A stretch of 6,964 nt of DNA. Source: an uncultured Prevotellaceae bacterium (GTDB lineage Bacteria; Bacteroidota; Bacteroidia; Bacteroidales; Bacteroidaceae). The stretch covers positions 1-6,964 of the forward strand of contig CALAVF010000373.1 of assembly GCA_937892315.1 (NCBI GenBank), in the 5' to 3' direction. Of the stretch, positions 5,479 through 6,964 are shown one piece after another. The notes below the pieces were generated by a model. That model searched no databases, was not told the origin of the DNA, and saw nothing but the letters and a program-made list of their open reading frames with translations. Within the stretch, counting starts at the first letter, position 1. Each line of letters begins with the position of its first letter. A program made the position numbers and the translations under genes.

Positions 5479-5589
5479 ATGTACAAGGCTCTTATCTATA
5501 TCAAAGAATCAATACAATATGCATCTATCATATTGCTATCTCTTCTTTCTGCATTCTGGCTCACATTAACAAAACATAAACACAAATAG
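5479..5589 (+). CDS. Candidate 36-residue single-span membrane peptide
   Basis: ATG at 5479 opens a 36-codon frame ending in TAG at 5587-5589. The N-terminal third (MYKALIYIKESIQ) is short and partly amphipathic. Residues 14-30 (YASIILLSLLSAFWLTL) are long and hydrophobic enough for one membrane pass, and the tail is basic (TKHKHK). It sits alone on the plus strand in the gap between the glycosyltransferase start and the acyltransferase stop, ending two bases short of the latter, with a TACCTTTG box upstream. Architecture and size recall small membrane peptides, including type I toxin-like peptides, but I recognise no family. An AT-rich gap can give such an ORF by chance, so this is a hypothesis. 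Confidence 0.38.
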   Translation: MYKALIYIKESIQYASIILLSLLSAFWLTLTKHKHK

Positions 5590-5851
5590 TATCATAATCC
5601 AAAACAAAGTCTCACTCCCTTTGAGGCTTTCTTTTCAAGAAATCGGGCTATCAATGTAGGTACATACACACCTATTACCACACTCAGCACCCAAAGGGGC
5701 AAATATAACCATTCGTTTTCCAATCTTACATACCACCATCTGATTACCATTTGGAAGAATATACCTATCAAAAAAATCTGGAACGTGTAATCTCTAAATG
5801 AATAGAAAAGCATTGGAAAAATCCTTGCAAGATTCAGACACAGCGAAAAAG

Positions 5852-5858
5852 AAAAAAA
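5852..5858. repeat. A7/T7 homopolymer at second acyltransferase frameshift
   Basis: Seven As on the plus strand (T7 in the coding strand), separated by one base from another five. One T fewer joins the upstream frame SIGII to SFSLCLNLARIFP. The nearby T5 run (5846-5850) is an alternative site for the indel. Confidence 0.6.
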
Positions 5859-6058
5859 TGATACCAATACTAATAGAAAAGAAATTCATCGGGTCTGGCA
5901 TTACAGCGAGAATATTCCACATCAGGAACATGACGGCACTTATGCCCAAAGCCCAATAGCCTGCAATATATTTCTGCCACTCATATTTGCAGCACAGTAT
6001 CCCACCAACGAAAAATGGAATCATGTGACCAACCTTTCCTAAGCCAAACAGGTTAGTA

Positions 6059-6065
6059 GGGGGGG
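6059..6065. repeat. G7/C7 homopolymer at first acyltransferase frameshift
   Basis: The only seven-base G/C run in the window. In the coding strand C7 leads to a premature stop 17 bases further on, after LLTCLA; C8 (or C5) reads on into TNLFGLGKVGHM. A tract of this length and base type is a classic slipped-strand site. Confidence 0.7.
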
Positions 6066-6582
6066 TAAAATATAGAGCGTGAGGGCTACCATCATCAGCA
6101 ATGCAGACGACCATATCTTCTTTAGCGCAAACCGATAGACAGGGTAAAGCAACATAAGGTCGAACAACACCGTGACAAACCACATCTCTCCCAACGGGTT
6201 CGACCTGAACAGAAGGAACGTGTCTACCAGTTCCTGAGCCGTAACCTGCCTGTGCATCAATGATGGGAAAGCCGACTTCAACAATGTGGCTACCAATGTA
6301 AAAGCTAGGAAAGGAATCCCCAGCCGCTTCAGTTTTGCCCTTATCACTTCCCCGTAGCCTTTATCCTTGCGGAGGCAGGTATAGTAGAACAGCCAGCCGC
6401 TGATAAATATGAATAGCGGCATGTGAAAGGAATATATCACAGTCTGAATCTTTGTTGCGACAGGTGTGGTAGGGTCATTCGTAACGTTGGTGAGCGTAAC
6501 ATGCCCAATCACCACCAGCAGCATGCTGAACCCTTGCAGCACCGCCAGCCACTCAATCTTCTTTTTATTTTTCATGCAATAT

Positions 6583-6645
6583 TCGTGTACATTTATGGAG
6601 ATTCGTGTAAATACAAAATCCGTGTATTTCCGTGTTCATCCGTGG
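6583..6645. repeat. Degenerate CGTGT/CGTGG intergenic repeat cluster
   Basis: The plus strand carries ATTCGTGT, ATTCGTGT, ATCCGTGT, TTCCGTGT and ATCCGTGG at uneven spacing across the gap between the acyltransferase start and the stop of the small ORF. A 7-bp inverted pair AAATACA/TGTATTT (6609-6615 with 6623-6629) lies within it. Similar CACGGA-type intergenic repeats occur in many Bacteroidota genomes. I see no clear TAnnTTTG promoter in this gap. Confidence 0.6.
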
Positions 6646-6647
6646 CT

Positions 6648-6956
6648 CTACTTGATCTCAATGTCGCGCTCAGTTTCAGCCTTCGTAGCCTCATAGCCCT
6701 GCGAGGCCACATCGGCATTCACGATGTCCTCGCCACGACGACCCTTCAGCGCCTCTTTCGAATCTGCTGACAGGCCATTGTTGATGATTGCATTCGGGTC
6801 GCATGTCGAAAGTTTGTCTAAATCCTCCTTCGTAACCGCCCCGTCACGGTACTGCCGACAGATGGGCAGTTCATACATCGAGTACTTCATGCCCAGCAAC
6901 TGCTTCGCCTTATGCTTTGCCACCCAGAGGGCAGGTGTAGCGATATATTTCTTCAT
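6648..6956 (-). CDS. Uncharacterised small protein, start uncertain
   Basis: A 102-residue frame from ATG 6956 to TAG 6648. The N-terminus (KKYIATPALWVAKHKAKQLLGMKYSMYELPICRQYRDG) is basic and mixed aromatic/helical. The middle has VTKEDLDKLSTCDPNAIINNG, and the C-terminal half is charged and low in hydrophobics (SKEALKGRRGEDIVN, ETERDIEIK). There is no signal peptide or membrane span, and two cysteines. I do not recognise the family. The frame is open to the right edge (PA precedes the Met), so the true start may lie outside the window. Its composition and codon use look like a real gene, and it lies just upstream of the acyltransferase in the same orientation, separated by the CGTGT cluster. 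Confidence 0.6.
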   Translation of the reverse strand: MKKYIATPALWVAKHKAKQLLGMKYSMYELPICRQYRDGAVTKEDLDKLSTCDPNAIINNGLSADSKEALKGRRGEDIVNADVASQGYEATKAETERDIEIK

Positions 6957-6964
6957 GGCTGGTG

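Larger units (their letters stand above)
5592..6575 (-). pseudogene. Acyltransferase family 3 membrane protein, interrupted by two opposite frameshifts
   Basis: Integral membrane acyltransferase 3 (PF01757-like), predicted to O-acetylate a surface or membrane-linked sugar. The N-terminal part in frame from ATG 6575 has LQGFSMLLVVIGHV (13-26) with the conserved His25, SFHMPLFIFISGWLF, then EMWFVTVLFDLMLLYPVYRF, and stops after 178 residues. The family sequence resumes in another frame just after a seven-C tract (6065-6059 on the minus strand) as NLFGLGKVGHMIPFFVGG and continues to about 5860. It then shifts again at a seven-T tract (5858-5852) into SLCLNLARIFPMLFYSFRDYTFQIFLIGIF, ending at TGA 5592. 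One missing C and one extra T repair the whole frame to 327 residues, a normal family length, with about nine or ten membrane spans. The very good protein quality between the two shifts means the damage is recent, phase-variable, or a sequence error. The start has no strong Shine-Dalgarno, usual in Bacteroidota. Confidence 0.85.

Overview
The window looks like part of a capsule or exopolysaccharide biosynthesis locus from a member of the Bacteroidales (Bacteroides/Prevotella type). This rests on gene content (uronate epimerase, sugar nucleotidyltransferase, GHMP sugar kinase, GT4 glycosyltransferase, PF14907-like protein, acyltransferase 3) and on promoters of the Bacteroidota form TTTG-N20-TAnnTTTG instead of the E. 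coli form. Almost every gene is on the minus strand, so transcription runs from high to low coordinates. The species cannot be fixed from the sequence alone.

Layout, in the direction of transcription. A small uncharacterised ORF (6956-6648) is followed by a short intergenic cluster of degenerate CGTGT/CGTGG repeats (6576-6645). Next comes a membrane acyltransferase (6575-5592) broken by two opposite frameshifts, both at seven-base homopolymers. A 171-bp gap then holds a convergent plus-strand candidate micro-gene encoding a 36-residue single-span membrane peptide. A GT4 glycosyltransferase (5420-4323) abuts a nucleotidyltransferase-fold protein (4322-3183, TTG start), and a strong rho-independent terminator ends this unit. 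A new transcription unit starts from a near-perfect Bacteroidota promoter at 3078-3047. It contains a GHMP kinase closely resembling plant galacturonokinase, a small DUF559 endonuclease-like gene, a sugar-1-phosphate nucleotidyltransferase and a UDP-glucuronate 4-epimerase-like gene that runs off the left edge.

The kinase, nucleotidyltransferase and epimerase fit together biochemically. The kinase would make galacturonate-1-phosphate (or a related uronate-1-phosphate), the nucleotidyltransferase would turn it into a UDP-sugar, and the epimerase would interconvert UDP-glucuronate and UDP-galacturonate. The glycosyltransferase and acyltransferase would use and decorate the sugars in the surface polysaccharide.

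The most unusual feature is the DUF559 gene, which sits inside what looks like a compact 432-bp mobile element (1449-1880). The element is bounded by imperfect inverted repeats of about 30 bp, each containing a 7-bp-stem hairpin. The right repeat writes the last residues and stop codon of the kinase and also carries the Shine-Dalgarno-like sequence of the DUF559 gene. The left repeat encodes the end and stop of the DUF559 gene and lies directly upstream of the nucleotidyltransferase start codon. A third, solitary copy of the repeat lies in frame inside the nucleotidyltransferase coding sequence, where it appears to add an extra peptide. This pattern (a nuclease gene with hairpin ends, plus solo in-frame copies) resembles a nuclease-linked palindromic-repeat system spreading through protein-coding genes.
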